Shown here: positions 62,521-64,000 of the stretch, piece by piece
Position numbering within the stretch: the first letter of the stretch is position 1
How the letters are laid out: each line of letters begins with the position of its first letter
Assembly: GCF_011769525.1 (NCBI RefSeq)
Contig: NZ_CP050440.1
Location: 3,597,501-3,661,500 of the forward strand
Direction of reading: 5' to 3'
Origin: Tolypothrix sp. PCC 7910
GTDB taxonomy: Bacteria > Cyanobacteriota > Cyanobacteriia > Cyanobacteriales > Nostocaceae
Length of the DNA stretch: 64,000 nucleotides
Position numbers and translations under genes: made by a program
The notes under the pieces: generated by a model
Told to the model about the DNA's origin: nothing
The model's input: the letters and a program-made list of their open reading frames with translations, nothing else
Databases searched by the model: none

Positions 62521-63690
62521 TCAACTTTTGTTCATAGCATAAGTATGAATACTAGTTTGTCGGATTAGAGGTTGCCAAAGGTTGATTAAACGTTCAGCAA
62601 TTTTTTCATGGCTATAATTCTGATAAACTCTAGCTATACCATGTTGCTTTAACTCTTGCCGCCAATTTGGATTGCGAATCATTCGCTCTAAAATTGCTGC
62701 TAATCCTTCTGATTCCCCCTCTGGAAATATCAGATCGGAACGACCAATAACATTGGCGATTTCACCACTACTAGAGCCTACTACAGGAACACCCATTGCC
62801 ATTGCTTCAATTAAAACATGACCAAATTGCTCTTTCCATGTAGTAGCAGTTAAGGAAGGCAGGACTAAAACATCAAATTTACTAATTTCTTCGGGTGCTT
62901 GCTCATGACGGACTGAACCGCGCCAAACTAATAAATCAGCTATTTGCTGTTTTTGAGCTTCTTGTTTGAGCGCTTCTTCATGGGAACCGGAACCACAAAT
63001 AATAATCCGGGTATTGAGTCCTTTTTCTTTCAGTAGTCGTGCAGCACCAAATATAGTATCGACACCCTTCTCAGGAACTAATCTGCCCAGAAATCCTATG
63101 TGGAATTCTTCATTTTTATTTTCAGGCGATCGCGGACTAAATAATTGAGTATCCACACCCATCTGTGGCATAACTTCCATGAGTCCGGTATAGCCCCATT
63201 GCCGTAATAAATTAGCTCCATCTTGATTACCTGGAAGCATCAATTTGGCTGTACTCATGACAAATTGACGTACCCAGCGACGCACAATAGGTAAGGTGCG
63301 ATCCATATTTTCCCAGCCAAATACAGCCATTGGCTTGCCTGTGATTCTGCTCCAAATTGCTAACTCAAAAGTACAAAGTGAGAAGACTTCTTCTTCAACC
63401 TGCACTATATCAGGTTGAAAATCTTGCAGAACTTGCCACAAATGCCAAGGTGTATAGACATGAGCACCTCCGCGCCCAGAAAAAAGTACAGGTGCTGTAT
63501 AAACTTTAATGTTGGGATATGGTTTTTCTACTTCAAATTGGCGATTCCACTCTAGTGCTTTCCAGTTGCTAGGAGCTAGTAAGCCAACTTCAAATTTACC
63601 GGTTTGGGCGATCGCATTTAGCTTACCTTGGTTTACACCAACTACATAAGCATGACTAATAAAAAGTACACGTAGCGATGAACTTGTCAT
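62521..63690 (-). CDS. GT4-family glycosyltransferase (EPS)
   Basis: A 389-residue glycosyltransferase. The start ATG is preceded by GAGGAG (10 nt). The donor half carries IGFLGRLVPEKGVDTIFGAARLL, then IICGSGSHEEALKQEA, and the signature FGHVLIEAMAMGVPVVGSSSGEI. It begins MTSSSLRVLFISHAYVVG, a standard GT-B opening. The most upstream complete gene of the EPS block in the window. Confidence 0.9.
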   Translation of the reverse strand: MTSSSLRVLFISHAYVVGVNQGKLNAIAQTGKFEVGLLAPSNWKALEWNRQFEVEKPYPNIKVYTAPVLFSGRGGAHVYTPWHLWQVLQDFQPDIVQVEEEVFSLCTFELAIWSRITGKPMAVFGWENMDRTLPIVRRWVRQFVMSTAKLMLPGNQDGANLLRQWGYTGLMEVMPQMGVDTQLFSPRSPENKNEEFHIGFLGRLVPEKGVDTIFGAARLLKEKGLNTRIIICGSGSHEEALKQEAQKQQIADLLVWRGSVRHEQAPEEISKFDVLVLPSLTATTWKEQFGHVLIEAMAMGVPVVGSSSGEIANVIGRSDLIFPEGESEGLAAILERMIRNPNWRQELKQHGIARVYQNYSHEKIAERLINLWQPLIRQTSIHTYAMNKS

Positions 63691-63844
63691 TACGCTTTTT
63701 CTCCTCTATGCCAAAAGTCAATTACTGGCTGATTTAACTGGTGGACAAGAATATCAAATTAATAAATTATGAGTTGATTCTAGATGTCAAAATTTTTAGT
63801 CTATATATGGAGTTTTGGTTGTGGAAGTAAAACTTTTCTCAAAA

Positions 63845-64000
63845 TTATCCAACCATCTGCACTATAGTACGCAACTTGTTCATTAGGCCGTTTCTTTTTT
63901 CTGCATGTAGTAAATTATCTGCAAGATATTGCGCCATAGGCTTGGGGGCGAAAAACATCAGGATAAACCAAACACTCATAAGTAACTCTACATGCCAACG
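63845..64000 (-). CDS. C-terminal fragment of a gene cut by the window end
   Basis: The minus frame is open from the window edge to a TAA at 63845-63847 (51 codons before the stop). It contains a hydrophobic stretch LMSVWFILMFFAPKPMAQYLADNLL and ends KLRTIVQMVG. The fragment is too short to identify; by position it is probably another EPS gene transcribed toward the glycosyltransferases. Confidence 0.55.
   Translation of the reverse strand, partial: RWHVELLMSVWFILMFFAPKPMAQYLADNLLHAEKRNGLMNKLRTIVQMVG

Noticed and set aside
1-64000. CRISPR arrays or prophage genes.
   Set aside because: No spaced direct repeats of the right size and no phage structural or integrase genes were seen; the repeats present are contiguous heptamers without spacers.

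Overview
The window looks like a chromosomal segment of a filamentous, probably heterocyst-forming cyanobacterium (Nostoc/Calothrix/Tolypothrix-like). The evidence is: very frequent HIP1 octamers (GCGATCGC); an aerobic Mg-protoporphyrin cyclase (AcsF); a tocopherol pathway pair; a clpR-clpP operon; a fused CobA-HemD; DUF2996; an Anabaena sensory rhodopsin transducer (ASRT) homologue; and in-phase heptameric short tandem repeats between genes. The genus is an inference. The sequence is AT-rich and mostly core genome, with two accessory blocks at the ends.

Layout. 1-14.3 kb (minus strand): six secreted or outer-membrane genes in a row. They are two large DUF11 paralogues at the two ends, a small DUF11 protein, a DUF11 plus SdrD B-like protein translationally coupled to a 1366-residue beta-barrel protein, and a glycine-rich DUF11/GEVED mosaic. 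This is the best candidate for an undescribed surface system. 15.7-24.3 kb: a KtrA/KtrB potassium uptake pair split by an IS5-family element, then a tocopherol methyltransferase, a homogentisate phytyltransferase and two TPR proteins, then a second copy of the same IS. 24.4-34.9 kb: cobA-hemD, coaE, two unknown proteins facing a strong hairpin, tldD, a broken DUF1902 gene, a photolyase-N-like protein, moaD, a J-domain protein and clpR-clpP. 35.2-44.4 kb: tandem VWA genes, a VOC protein, an Rpn-like protein, a PIN-TRAM protein, hemW, a ParDE pair, a threonine aldolase and DUF2996. 44.4-52.9 kb: a TM2 protein, acsF behind a structured leader, an orphan ASRT, a lipase, an M48 protease and two conserved unknowns. 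53-64 kb (minus strand): an exopolysaccharide block with a BY-kinase, tRNA-Gln, a Wzy-like polymerase, four GT4 glycosyltransferases, an acyltransferase and a partial gene at the edge.

How they fit together: tetrapyrrole and chlorophyll chemistry (cobA-hemD, acsF), lipid antioxidant synthesis, proteostasis (ClpR/P, TldD, M48, J-domain) and ion homeostasis make up the housekeeping part. The two ends are devoted to the cell surface: DUF11 proteins plus a barrel on one side, and exopolysaccharide export and assembly on the other. Several start codons were moved to internal ATGs, or kept as GTG, where a Shine-Dalgarno sequence or signal peptide decided the case.
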